Shown here: positions 17,765-25,203 of the stretch, in pieces | How positions within the stretch are numbered: the stretch's first letter is position 1 | Layout of the letters: the number at the start of each line of letters is the position of its first letter | Source: Acidobacteriota bacterium | GTDB taxonomy: Bacteria; Acidobacteriota; Terriglobia; Acidiferrales; UBA7541 | Direction of reading: 5' to 3' | Length of the DNA stretch: 33,807 bases | NCBI GenBank assembly: GCA_003224175.1 | Contig: QHYQ01000238.1 | Span: 1 to 33,807, forward strand | Translations under genes and position numbers: made by a program | Notes under the pieces: model-generated | Database searches by the model: none | What the model was told of the DNA's origin: nothing | What the model saw: the letters and a program-made list of their open reading frames with translations, nothing else

Positions 17765-18823
17765 TCAGCGGATGTACTCGCCTGCCAAGCGCCAGAAATC
17801 GTTCGCGTAGTAATGCGAAATCACATTTCCGAATAAATGGCAGATTCCGTGGCATTCGGGAATCTCTCCGTAGAGTTTTCTTCCCCTGGCAAAAACTTTG
17901 GCCAGTGAGCCTTCGCGCAGCAGATTCCCTCCGATCTTGCGGAGCGGTTCGCAGGGGTAGAAGACGTCGCCATTCGGGTAAACGCGCGGGAACATGGTGG
18001 GGAAGCATTGGAAATCGCCGAAGCGCAAAAGCGTCTCGATCGTGCGCGGCGTTCCGTTGATGGGCTGAATATTTTGTCTGCGCCTCTCGACGATTTTTCT
18101 GACCAGATCGAGATAGCGCGGATTTTCGATCAAGCGAAGATTAGGCAGTTTTTCGTTGAGCGCGGTTTGCGTCGCAAAGACGAAGCCTTGCTCGCAGGCC
18201 CAGTCCAGAATGCGCTCGATTTCGCCGATATTCCATTCTTCGATCACCGTGCTGATAGTGATGGTTCGCGGATGGGGCATGCGCGATTTGGCCAGCGCGA
18301 TATTCTCCAGCACTTTCGGCAAGGCCGCTGGCTTGGACAAAGGATTTGTCGGATCCATGGTTAGCGCGTCGAGGCTGATCACCAGGCCGGTCAGATTTTC
18401 GAACAGGCTGGAACGGCGGTCGAGCAGAGTCCCGTTGGTGATGAGCATGACCGAACGAAAACGCAGACGCCGGCGGGCGGCGGCGATCAGTTCCTCAATG
18501 TCGGCACGCAGGGTGGGTTCGCCCCCCGTGAATACAATGGAGTCGGTCTCGCGACGAATGACGCGCAAAAGGCGCAGCGTTTCGCTCGTCGTCAATTCGT
18601 CGCTAAAGACATCCGGCTCCTTCTGGGTGCAGTAACTGCAGGCCAGATTGCATTTATGCGTGGCATAGAAAATGAGCGCGTAGGGCGCGACGACGTTGGT
18701 CCGCAGGATTTTGCGGCGATAAAGATTGCTGAAATAGAGCCGGAAGTTCTTGAGCGCGAGCGGCGCCTGAGTGATCAGGCCGGCGATCAGCTTACGCGTC
18801 GAGATGCTGCGGTTGGATTCCAT
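17765..18823 (-). CDS. Radical SAM protein with SPASM-like C-terminal cysteines
   Basis: The 352-residue protein carries the radical SAM cluster motif C58-x3-C62-x2-C65 (CNLACSYC), followed by FTGGEPTLRADIEELI, which is the GGEP element for SAM binding. A second cysteine group lies near the end (CFPTMFPRVYPNG, YPCEPLRK, ECHGICH), like the auxiliary cluster region of SPASM or twitch proteins. Such enzymes modify peptides, lipids or cofactors by radical chemistry; the substrate here is unknown. The ATG 18823 fits the domain start; a longer frame reads through the upstream gene. No strong ribosome site is visible. It lies 26 bases after the MBL-PilZ gene, so the two are almost surely co-transcribed. 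Confidence 0.85.
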   Translation of the reverse strand: MESNRSISTRKLIAGLITQAPLALKNFRLYFSNLYRRKILRTNVVAPYALIFYATHKCNLACSYCTQKEPDVFSDELTTSETLRLLRVIRRETDSIVFTGGEPTLRADIEELIAAARRRLRFRSVMLITNGTLLDRRSSLFENLTGLVISLDALTMDPTNPLSKPAALPKVLENIALAKSRMPHPRTITISTVIEEWNIGEIERILDWACEQGFVFATQTALNEKLPNLRLIENPRYLDLVRKIVERRRQNIQPINGTPRTIETLLRFGDFQCFPTMFPRVYPNGDVFYPCEPLRKIGGNLLREGSLAKVFARGRKLYGEIPECHGICHLFGNVISHYYANDFWRLAGEYIR

Positions 18824-18849
18824 GGATGGCGCGAACGAGTTTGCGCCAT

Positions 18850-20007
18850 CTACTCGGTAAAGACAATGCCCACGCCAACCTGGTCCTTCTCGGGTCCCGG
18901 CTCGATGCGCACAACGTATCCGCGCAGCGCGCGGTCGGTGTGAGCCCCATTGCCCGGATTTTCGATGGTCACCTGCAGTTCCGATTGCAGTTTGGGGCTG
19001 TGATCCAGATAAATCAGCGCGCCGTGTAAACTCAGATCGCGAATCACCGTGTCTTCTTCGAAGGCCTTTCCCTCTTGGGTAAGACCCGTGACGCGGGCCC
19101 GGAAATGCGCCTCTCGCCGCAGGCCGTCTCGCACCGCGGGAATCACCACGTCGGTCTCCTCTTCTCCGAGGGTCATGACCATGCCCTCCGCCGCGGCCCA
19201 CGTATTCTCAAAACGTTCGCGTGCATCGCGCAGAATGCCGTCTATGGCTTTGTCCGAGGAGTCCGGGTCGTGATGAAAAAGAACTAAGTTTCGGACTCCG
19301 GCACCCTCCGCGATGCGCACGCCTTCTCGCCAACTCGAATGGCCCCACCCCCGGTGATGTTCCAGTTGCTCAGGAGTGTACTGCGCATCGTTAATGAAGA
19401 TATCCGCCCCCTCGGCCAGCCGCCGTAGATTGCGTTCGTATTCCAAATTTCCGGGCTCATTGTCGGTGGCGTAGACGATCGTGCCGACGGGAGTTTCGAT
19501 TCGATACCCCAGACAGCCCTGAGGATGGTTGAGCCAGCAAGTAGTCACGCGATTTTTTCCGATAGCAAAGCAATCCCCGCCGGAAACGTCAGTGAAATCG
19601 CGAACTGCCGACATTGCCTGGAGGTCCACCGGGAAATAGGGATGGGCCATCTGCGCTTCAAAGACGCGCTTCAGGCTGTCACGTCCGATAAATTCCGATC
19701 GAAAACTATAGAAGTGAAATTTATTTTGCGGCGAATAAAGCGGGGCAAAGAAGGGAATGCCCTGAATATGGTCCCAGTGGTAATGCGTAACGAGGATTTC
19801 GGCCTCAATCTTCTTATCCGACGCGGCCGCCAGCCGGTTACCGAGAATCCGGAGACCCGTGCCGCAATCCAGGATCAACCGGCCACCATCCGGCGTGATC
19901 AACTCGAGACAAGACGTGTTTCCGCCATAGCGCCACGTGGCCCGGTCTACTGTCGGCGTCGATCCACGCACGCCCCAGAAGCTGAGTTTGGCCACTTCTT
20001 TTGCCAT
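18850..20007 (-). CDS. MBL-fold metallohydrolase fused to a PilZ-type domain
   Basis: The 385-residue protein has two parts. Residues 1-275 form a metallo-beta-lactamase-fold hydrolase with FWGVRGSTPTV, the metal motif HYHWDH near residue 75, a histidine in LNHPQG, the aspartate in YATDNEPG and a late histidine in LFHHDPDSSD. This set is typical of phosphodiesterase-like MBL proteins. Residues about 290-385 form a PilZ-type domain: a weak arginine motif RREAHFR and a good DxSxxG motif in RDLSLHGALI. PilZ domains often bind c-di-GMP, so the hydrolase may be controlled by it, but the altered arginine motif leaves this open. It is the first gene of a pair with the radical SAM gene. No clear ribosome site was seen before the ATG. 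Confidence 0.88.
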   Translation of the reverse strand: MAKEVAKLSFWGVRGSTPTVDRATWRYGGNTSCLELITPDGGRLILDCGTGLRILGNRLAAASDKKIEAEILVTHYHWDHIQGIPFFAPLYSPQNKFHFYSFRSEFIGRDSLKRVFEAQMAHPYFPVDLQAMSAVRDFTDVSGGDCFAIGKNRVTTCWLNHPQGCLGYRIETPVGTIVYATDNEPGNLEYERNLRRLAEGADIFINDAQYTPEQLEHHRGWGHSSWREGVRIAEGAGVRNLVLFHHDPDSSDKAIDGILRDARERFENTWAAAEGMVMTLGEEETDVVIPAVRDGLRREAHFRARVTGLTQEGKAFEEDTVIRDLSLHGALIYLDHSPKLQSELQVTIENPGNGAHTDRALRGYVVRIEPGPEKDQVGVGIVFTE

Positions 20008-20213
20008 AGTCGCAGGAAAGCTTGGGACTCGCGCCGCTAGGTTCTTATTATGCTGAGCCTTGGCCGGAAACCCTTCGTAAACACAAGGTTAATGGATAGT
20101 AGGCGCCAGTTTGCGGGGAAGTCAAATGGCTTTCGGCGGGCGGTTGCCTAGAACGTGATAGGCGCTAACCGGGACGCCGTCCGCGTATTCGCGCCCGAAA
20201 GATGCATCCAGTA

Positions 20214-20230
20214 CACACCCCGCAGGTGTG
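20214..20230 (+). promoter_or_regulatory. Stem-loop just before the CDF exporter start
   Basis: CACACC (20214-20219) pairs with GGTGTG (20225-20230) across five bases. The 3' arm contains the only purine-rich stretch that could serve as a ribosome site for the ATG at 20238, so folding could limit translation. The remaining divergent region 20008-20237 has no gene. Confidence 0.35.
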
Positions 20231-20237
20231 AAGTAGA

Positions 20238-21176
20238 ATGGCTTCCATGCACGTGCACCACAGCGGCGATACGCACTCACACGAAAAGCTCGCCCCTGGA
20301 TTTCTTTCTGTGGCACTGCTGGCCACGCTCACGCTGGTAGCGGCGGAATTCCTCGGTGGCTACCTTGGGCATTCCATCGCTCTTGTGAGCGATGCCGTTC
20401 ATAACCTCTCGGATGTCCCGACCATCCTGATCTCTTGGATCGCCGCGCATTGGGCTGAGCGTCCCGCCGATGCGGAGAGGACGTTCGGTTATCGCCGCGC
20501 CGGCATTCTCGCGGCCTTCACAAATTCCCTCTTACTGATGTTCGTGGCGCTGGCTTTGTTCTGGGAGGCTTTCGATCGTTTTCGACATCCTGTCGCAGTA
20601 CATGAGCAATGGATGATCGGCCTATCGGTTTTCGCTCTGGCTATTAATGGCGGAATTAGTCTGGGCCTCGTGCGCGGCCGCAGGGACTTGAACTTGCGGG
20701 CGCTACTTGTACATAACTTTGGGGACGCCCTTTCCAACGTCGGCATTCTCGCGGGCGCTTTTGCCATCCGCGTCAGCGGCGCACTGTGGCTCGATCCGGC
20801 ACTCGGGCTGCTGATTGCGGGTTTTGTTTTCTGGTCTAGTATCGGAATCCTGCGCGAATCCACGCATATTTTGCTTGAAGGATTGCCCCGGCAAATGCGT
20901 CTTCCCGAAGTAGCCCGTGCGATTTTGGAGATTCCCGGCGTACAGGAAGTGCACGATATCCATATTTGGACACTCGGCGCCAGCGATCACGCGCTTTCTT
21001 GCCACGTTCGCATTCCCGATATGCACATGGAGGAAAGCGAGAAAATTTTGGCCGAGGTGTGCGCGCGGCTGGCGCATGCGTTCGGCATTCATCACACCAC
21101 CGTACAATTTGAGCGCGCCGGCTTGCCTGAGACCGGTTTCTACATGCCGGAACCCTTCCGTTCCAGCAAGAGCTGA
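20238..21176 (+). CDS. Cation diffusion facilitator (Zn/Co/Cd exporter, CzcD type)
   Basis: The 312-residue protein is a CDF family metal/proton antiporter of the inner membrane that removes zinc or similar divalent ions from the cytosol. It has a histidine-rich N-terminus (HVHHSGDTHSHE), six predicted helices and the metal-site pair in the second helix (SDAVHNLSD) and in the fifth (HNFGDALSN). The cytosolic C-terminal domain has VQEVHDIHIWTLG and HALSCHVRIP, as in CzcD and ZitB. The final histidines (GIHHTTVQFE) are also typical. ATG 20238 is the first start; ATG 20247 is possible. It stands alone behind a divergent region with a hairpin at the start codon. Confidence 0.93.
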   Translation: MASMHVHHSGDTHSHEKLAPGFLSVALLATLTLVAAEFLGGYLGHSIALVSDAVHNLSDVPTILISWIAAHWAERPADAERTFGYRRAGILAAFTNSLLLMFVALALFWEAFDRFRHPVAVHEQWMIGLSVFALAINGGISLGLVRGRRDLNLRALLVHNFGDALSNVGILAGAFAIRVSGALWLDPALGLLIAGFVFWSSIGILRESTHILLEGLPRQMRLPEVARAILEIPGVQEVHDIHIWTLGASDHALSCHVRIPDMHMEESEKILAEVCARLAHAFGIHHTTVQFERAGLPETGFYMPEPFRSSKS

Positions 21177-21212
21177 GCTCCGTTTCAAGGCTTTTGAACG
21201 AGTTGGAAAGAG

Positions 21213-21929
21213 CTAATTGGGAATCGAGACTGATGTGCCGTTGGCATCATTCATTTGCCGCGTCGCGTCTTTATCCAACTCGCCGACGGGAAATGAGCGT
21301 CTGCTGCCCTCGTTGGTGATGTAGGTAAGTTGACCATTCCTGACAGTAAAGGCCACAGCCAGCAGAACCTGGCCATCGCCGCGCACCAGAATCAACTGCC
21401 CCAACTCCGGGGGTGGCGGGGGCGGAGCTTGAGGCGCTGCAGATTCTCGCGGCGCGGTTTCGGCTGGGGCCGTTACGTTCGGCTGCGGCTGCGGCGGGTT
21501 CAGGAACTGCGGCTGCTGTTCTGCCTCGGCGTAGTAATCAGGCGCCTCCGAATCATAGGGATAGTAGAGGGGTAGCGCATCAAAGAAGAGGGGCGCGAAA
21601 AAAAGGCCCTTGTGTTGGCGTCCGAATCGGTCTCGAAATGGCCGCTCAATAGCTGCGAGATGTTCGAAATCGAAACCGAGGCCAGGTACGCCGCGGATCG
21701 GTCTGAAATTGGGATTCAGCGGCGTACCCACAAGCGGGAACACTCCCCGCCTAAAGCTATTGGTGCGCCCGGGCCCTGAAACTCCGCGCTGCGATCCTGA
21801 GAAACTGCGTACCGGCGCCGAAAACCCACGCATAGGCGCTGAAAACCCGCGGCCCTGCGCCGAGGCCGATATCGCAACCCCGAAGCTCAGCGCTATCACG
21901 TATCCGAGTCTGTATATCGCTTTAGCCAT
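21213..21929 (-). CDS. Secreted protein with RGFSAP-like repeats, unknown
   Basis: I do not recognise a family. The 238-residue product begins with a signal peptide ending SASAQ. Right after it are four imperfect copies of an Arg-Gly/Ser-Phe-Ser-Ala-Pro-like unit (GFSAPMR, GFSAPVR, SFSGSQR, GVSGPGR). The middle part is aromatic and acidic (YYPYDSEAPDYYAEAE), followed by a proline-rich stretch with a PPPPPP run. The last 65 residues form a compact domain (LILVRGDGQVLLAVAFTV, then YITNEGSRRSFPVGELD), reminiscent of short secreted beta proteins. A cell-envelope or surface role is inference. It converges on the CDF gene 36 bases away. Confidence 0.72.
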   Translation of the reverse strand: MAKAIYRLGYVIALSFGVAISASAQGRGFSAPMRGFSAPVRSFSGSQRGVSGPGRTNSFRRGVFPLVGTPLNPNFRPIRGVPGLGFDFEHLAAIERPFRDRFGRQHKGLFFAPLFFDALPLYYPYDSEAPDYYAEAEQQPQFLNPPQPQPNVTAPAETAPRESAAPQAPPPPPPELGQLILVRGDGQVLLAVAFTVRNGQLTYITNEGSRRSFPVGELDKDATRQMNDANGTSVSIPN

Positions 21930-22061
21930 TTGACCGTGGGACGCTGAACCACCTGTCAGAAGAGATGTTCTCTTGGGTCCCTTGGTTGCAAGCTCCTCTT
22001 GCGCCGTGGCAAGAGCGGAACTCCCCCATTCGTCCCCTTCTGTGCTATATACGTATCCCTC

Positions 22062-22250
22062 GTGCTATCCAGACAAACCAGTTCTGAGCACGTTGCTTCC
22101 GATTCCGGCCTCGAAACGAGGCAGCGGGAAGAGAAGAACGAAAATCCGTCCAGTTTCTGCCCAGTGTGTGCGGCTCGGCTGGAGGCTCATAAGTGCAAGT
22201 TGCGCTGCCCCACATGCGGCTATTATATGTCTTGTTCGGACTATTATTGA
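22062..22250 (+). CDS. Small zinc-ribbon protein
   Basis: The C-terminal 31 residues read as a compact treble of cysteine pairs: FCPVCAARL, then KCKLRCPTCGYYMSC, ending in SDYY. The CPxC and CPxCG knuckles with a third pair suggest one or two bound zinc ions. The start is uncertain: GTG 22062 gives 62 residues, TTG 21999 gives 83, and a shorter form from an unrecognised start is possible; no ribosome site decides it. It lies 88 bases before the STAS gene on the same strand. I recall similar short proteins ending in a CSD-aromatic-Tyr tail, but cannot name a function. Confidence 0.5.
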   Translation: MLSRQTSSEHVASDSGLETRQREEKNENPSSFCPVCAARLEAHKCKLRCPTCGYYMSCSDYY

Positions 22251-22338
22251 ACTTGCGTATCAAAGTGGCGACCCGATGGTGCCCGGCAATGTTTTCATCG
22301 GCTCGAGCGCTTGCAACCCAACCAAAGGAGATCGAACC

Positions 22339-22686
22339 GTGGCACTCAAAATCAATGTGCGCGAAGTGGATGGCATCGCTGTGGTGGGGCTTGACGGGCG
22401 TGTTGTTCTCGGCGAAGAGAGCAACGCCTTGCGGGAACAAGTAAAGAAAATGCTGGCGGACGGCAAAAAGAAAATCGTCTTGGATATGAGTAACGTCAGT
22501 TACATCGACAGCGCGGGGCTCGGCACGCTGGTCGCGGCGCACCATAGCGCCCGCACTCAAGGCGCATCCCTCAAGCTTTCGAATCTCGGAAAGAAGTTCC
22601 AGGAAATTCTGCAAGTAACGAAGCTGCTCACCGTCTTTGACGTTTATCCTTCGGAGTCGGCGGCCATCAGCAGCTTCGGCCACTAA
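22339..22686 (+). CDS. STAS-domain anti-sigma factor antagonist
   Basis: The 115-residue protein is a single STAS domain of the SpoIIAA/RsbV type. The phosphorylation serine is S58 in YIDSAGLGTL, preceded by the strand IVLDMSNVS. Such proteins bind and release an anti-sigma kinase depending on phosphorylation, so it is a cytosolic regulator. The start is GTG 22339, decided by AAAGGAG at 22324-22330 eight bases upstream; an in-frame longer reading from 21973 has no ribosome site. No sigma factor or anti-sigma kinase is adjacent, so its partner is encoded elsewhere. It converges on the DUF1015 gene with only nine bases between stops. Confidence 0.9.
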   Translation: MALKINVREVDGIAVVGLDGRVVLGEESNALREQVKKMLADGKKKIVLDMSNVSYIDSAGLGTLVAAHHSARTQGASLKLSNLGKKFQEILQVTKLLTVFDVYPSESAAISSFGH

Positions 22687-22695
22687 CCAGCGGGC

Positions 22696-24024
22696 TTAGT
22701 CCAATCTGTACAGTGTGAGGCCGCTCAGCAATTTGGGATAGAAATCTGTCGACTTCTGAGGCAGGACTTCACCGGCCAGCGCGATCTCCATCACTTGGTT
22801 GACGCCCACCGGATTCAGCAGGAAACAGATCTCCGCCCGCTTCCGGTCCACCGCATTCACAGCGGCGCCTATCTCTCGCTCATAGCTGATGTTTTGCTCG
22901 GCGGTGAACGCGGCGGGCGTGATGCCCAAGCCATCCTCGAGCAGGACCCGGTGCAACAAAACGACGTCGAGCTTGCGTTGTGCCGGCGATAGATCGGGCA
23001 TCAATTTCTGCAAATCGGCGTCGCGCCGGAGACGAAGCAGAGCGAAGCTGCCGCCGGCGTACATTCCGAGAGCCCTTCCGTTGTCTCCGCTGGCCATGAG
23101 ATCGCGCTGAAATCGCTCGTAGGCCGCGGCGCGGGCAGCCTCACTGCCGAACGCGTAGTCTTCCTCATCGAACGCGGGGGATATCTTCTTGCGAAATGAG
23201 TCGAGATCGAATGAGCGCACATTCGCTACCAGCCGGTGAGTCGGCAAGATCACCAGTCCTTCGCCATGCGTATTAAAAAACGCCATCATGGCCTTTTCAT
23301 AAGGAGCATTGCGATCGCGGCCCGCGGTTTTCGCGCGGCACTCGTCACGGTAGGCCAGAGCCGTTTCATAGCGATGGTGCCCGTCGGCAATGACCAGTTC
23401 TTGAGCGGCCATTGCTCGCACTACGTCGGTGATGATCTGGGGATCGGATACGGGCCAGATGCGGTGCACCACACCATGTTCGTCTTTGGCCTCGTCGGGA
23501 CGGGAACGCGCCACAGTCTGATCCAGCATGCCATCGATGCGCTTTTGCGGATCGTCATAAAGCATGAAAAGCTGCCCAGTGTGCGTGCGGGTGTGGCGCA
23601 GAAGCTCCAGTCGATCGGCCTTGGGCCCGGTATGCGTCAACTCGTGCCGAAAAATGACGTGAGCGGCATAGTCCTCCAGGCGGCCCAGCGCGATGAAGCC
23701 TTTGCGCGTGCGCCGCTCCGTTGTCCCCGGCATTGCATACTCCTGGAAATAAACATAAATTCCAGGCCGGGAATCACGCAGCAACACGCCATCGCGGATC
23801 CATTGCTGGAGGGCTTTTTCCGCTCGCGTGTAGACGTTATCCGCGGCGGAGTCCTTCGGCGAAGGCTTGCCTTTTTCCACGGCGATCAGGTTGTAGGGAC
23901 TTACCGTGGCATAACGTTCCTGCATCGCTGCGGTGATCTTGTCGTAGGGCTGCGTGACGACGTCGGCGAGCTTCACTCGCGCGAGATTGTAGCGGTATGC
24001 GTGAAAAGGGAAAATCTCTGCCAT
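22696..24024 (-). CDS. DUF1015 family protein
   Basis: The 442-residue product is a typical DUF1015 protein. Recognisable elements are the opening FPFHAYRYN, VVTQPYDKITAAMQERY, the arginine-rich GFIALGRLEDY, the conserved IFRHELTHTGPKADRLELL, and LVIADGHHRYETAL in the middle. The family has no settled biochemical role; the histidine- and acid-rich motifs have suggested an enzyme or cofactor-binding protein, and it is often near serine or amino acid metabolism genes. No such neighbour is seen here. GGGAGG lies about twelve bases before the ATG. The cytosol is the likely location, as there is no signal or membrane segment. Confidence 0.9.
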   Translation of the reverse strand: MAEIFPFHAYRYNLARVKLADVVTQPYDKITAAMQERYATVSPYNLIAVEKGKPSPKDSAADNVYTRAEKALQQWIRDGVLLRDSRPGIYVYFQEYAMPGTTERRTRKGFIALGRLEDYAAHVIFRHELTHTGPKADRLELLRHTRTHTGQLFMLYDDPQKRIDGMLDQTVARSRPDEAKDEHGVVHRIWPVSDPQIITDVVRAMAAQELVIADGHHRYETALAYRDECRAKTAGRDRNAPYEKAMMAFFNTHGEGLVILPTHRLVANVRSFDLDSFRKKISPAFDEEDYAFGSEAARAAAYERFQRDLMASGDNGRALGMYAGGSFALLRLRRDADLQKLMPDLSPAQRKLDVVLLHRVLLEDGLGITPAAFTAEQNISYEREIGAAVNAVDRKRAEICFLLNPVGVNQVMEIALAGEVLPQKSTDFYPKLLSGLTLYRLD

Positions 24025-24156
24025 GAACTAGGGTTGCCTCCCATGTGCTGGGAAAAGGAGTGATATTAACAGCCCTCCCAGGGCATTCAAAGAAACTCCC
24101 GTGCACTTGAAGGGCGGCGCCGGCGCCTTTTCGACTAAAATGAAGGTTTGCTTTCC

Positions 24157-24861
24157 ATGCACACGACTTCAAATTCTGACCCAGCGCCGTTCGCGGACGT
24201 TCGCGTCCTCATCTTCGATCTTGATGGGACGCTCATCGACTCCGCCGTTGATCTCGCTCTCTCGGTGAATGCCACCCTCAAAGAGATGGGCCGTGCGCCC
24301 CTGCCGCACGATCAGATTTTCGGGTATGTGGGGCAGGGAGCGTCGCGCCTGATCGAACAGGCGCTCGGGCCCGGCGCCAATCGTGAAGAATGTCAGCAGG
24401 CGGTGGCGTTTTTTCTCTCTTACTATCGCGAACACATGCTGGACAACACGGTGACTTATCCAGGTGTGCGTGAGGGCCTGGCCGCCTTCGACGGCATGCC
24501 CATGGCCGTCCTCACCAACAAACCTGTCCGTTTCAGCCGCCAGATTCTCGAGGGTTTGCGATTAGCATCCTACTTCCGTTACATTTACGGTGGCAATAGT
24601 TTCGAGACCAAAAAACCCAACCCGGCGGGAATGGGTGTTTTGCTGCGGGATTTTGGTGCCGCGCCCAAGCAAGTCATGCTCGTAGGGGATTCCGAGGTTG
24701 ACGTGCAGACGGCGCGCAACGCCGGCACATGGGTTTGTTGCGTGACCTACGGCCTCGGCAATGCGAAGCTCGCAAATTATCCGCCTGATTTGCTCGTCCA
24801 TAGCCTCACGGAACTCGCTGCGCACCTCGACCAGCAAGCTACCCATCCGCGGCGGCGCTAA
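24157..24861 (+). CDS. gph: HAD hydrolase, phosphoglycolate phosphatase-like
   Basis: The 234-residue protein is a subfamily I HAD phosphatase. The nucleophile is D21 and the acid D23 in IFDLDGTLIDSAVDL; motif II is AVLTNKP, the lysine is in ETKKPNPAG, and motif IV is MLVGDSEVDVQTARNAG. The helical cap between residues 30 and 100 (YVGQGASRLIEQALG) is that of Gph, which removes phosphate from 2-phosphoglycolate. Related enzymes act on other sugar phosphates, so the substrate is likely but not certain. ATG 24157 has a weak purine-rich stretch upstream. It starts 132 bases from the divergent DUF1015 gene. Confidence 0.85.
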   Translation: MHTTSNSDPAPFADVRVLIFDLDGTLIDSAVDLALSVNATLKEMGRAPLPHDQIFGYVGQGASRLIEQALGPGANREECQQAVAFFLSYYREHMLDNTVTYPGVREGLAAFDGMPMAVLTNKPVRFSRQILEGLRLASYFRYIYGGNSFETKKPNPAGMGVLLRDFGAAPKQVMLVGDSEVDVQTARNAGTWVCCVTYGLGNAKLANYPPDLLVHSLTELAAHLDQQATHPRRR

Positions 24862-24878
24862 TAGCGCAAGCAGCTATT
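24860..24878 (+). terminator. Weak terminator-like hairpin after the HAD gene
   Basis: AATAGC (24860-24865) and GCTATT (24873-24878) pair across seven bases, overlapping the gph stop. The stem is short and A/T-rich and only a few T residues follow, so termination here is uncertain. Confidence 0.25.
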
Positions 24879-25203
24879 TGTGACGACCTGCCCGGAAAGC
24901 TCACGCTTCCACCAGCGGTGAGCATCCGGCTCGTTTGCGATCCAGCGAGATCAAGCGATAATTAATCACGAATTGGAGGACCCAAGGCACCGCTGCGTCG
25001 GGACCGGTGTCGGCGCGCCGCGCAATCCCCAATTTGTTCCCCCGGGCATATGCGGCCGTTTGGGCGAGATTTCCTGGCAGCCGCTTGATTTTTCCACTAG
25101 TCTTTCCTAGGGTAGGGGTTTGGGCCTAGGGTAGGGATTTCGGGCGCGTTGCAAAGGAATTGGAGGATTTGAAAACAACCGTGCTGCTATTGGCAACACC
25201 ACT
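24862..25203 (+). other. Intergenic region before the DUF3108 gene
   Basis: These 342 bases hold no convincing gene. The first part shows a weak hairpin. The last third carries a G-rich tandem repeat (25106-25144), a possible TTGATT (25085-25090) with a 17-base spacer to TAGGGT inside that repeat, and AAAGGA/GGAGG elements at 25153-25166, nearly 40 bases before the ATG at 25204. Confidence 0.5.
25106..25144 (+). repeat. Two-copy G-rich tandem repeat, possible G-quadruplex
   Basis: Two units of 19 bases beginning CCTAGGGTAGGG lie head to tail at 25106-25124 and 25125-25143 and differ at two bases. Together they contain six runs of three or more G on the coding strand with short gaps (2, 3, 4, 2 and 5 bases), which meets the usual pattern for a G-quadruplex. 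It lies about 60 bases before the DUF3108 start. Confidence 0.6.

Noticed and set aside
23236-24063. 275-residue open frame opposite the DUF1015 gene
   Set aside because: Shadow of the DUF1015 gene, without domain or ribosome site.
25106-25144. Telomere-like or integration-site repeat
   Set aside because: Only two units, inside a normal intergenic region, with no integrase, tRNA or flanking duplications.
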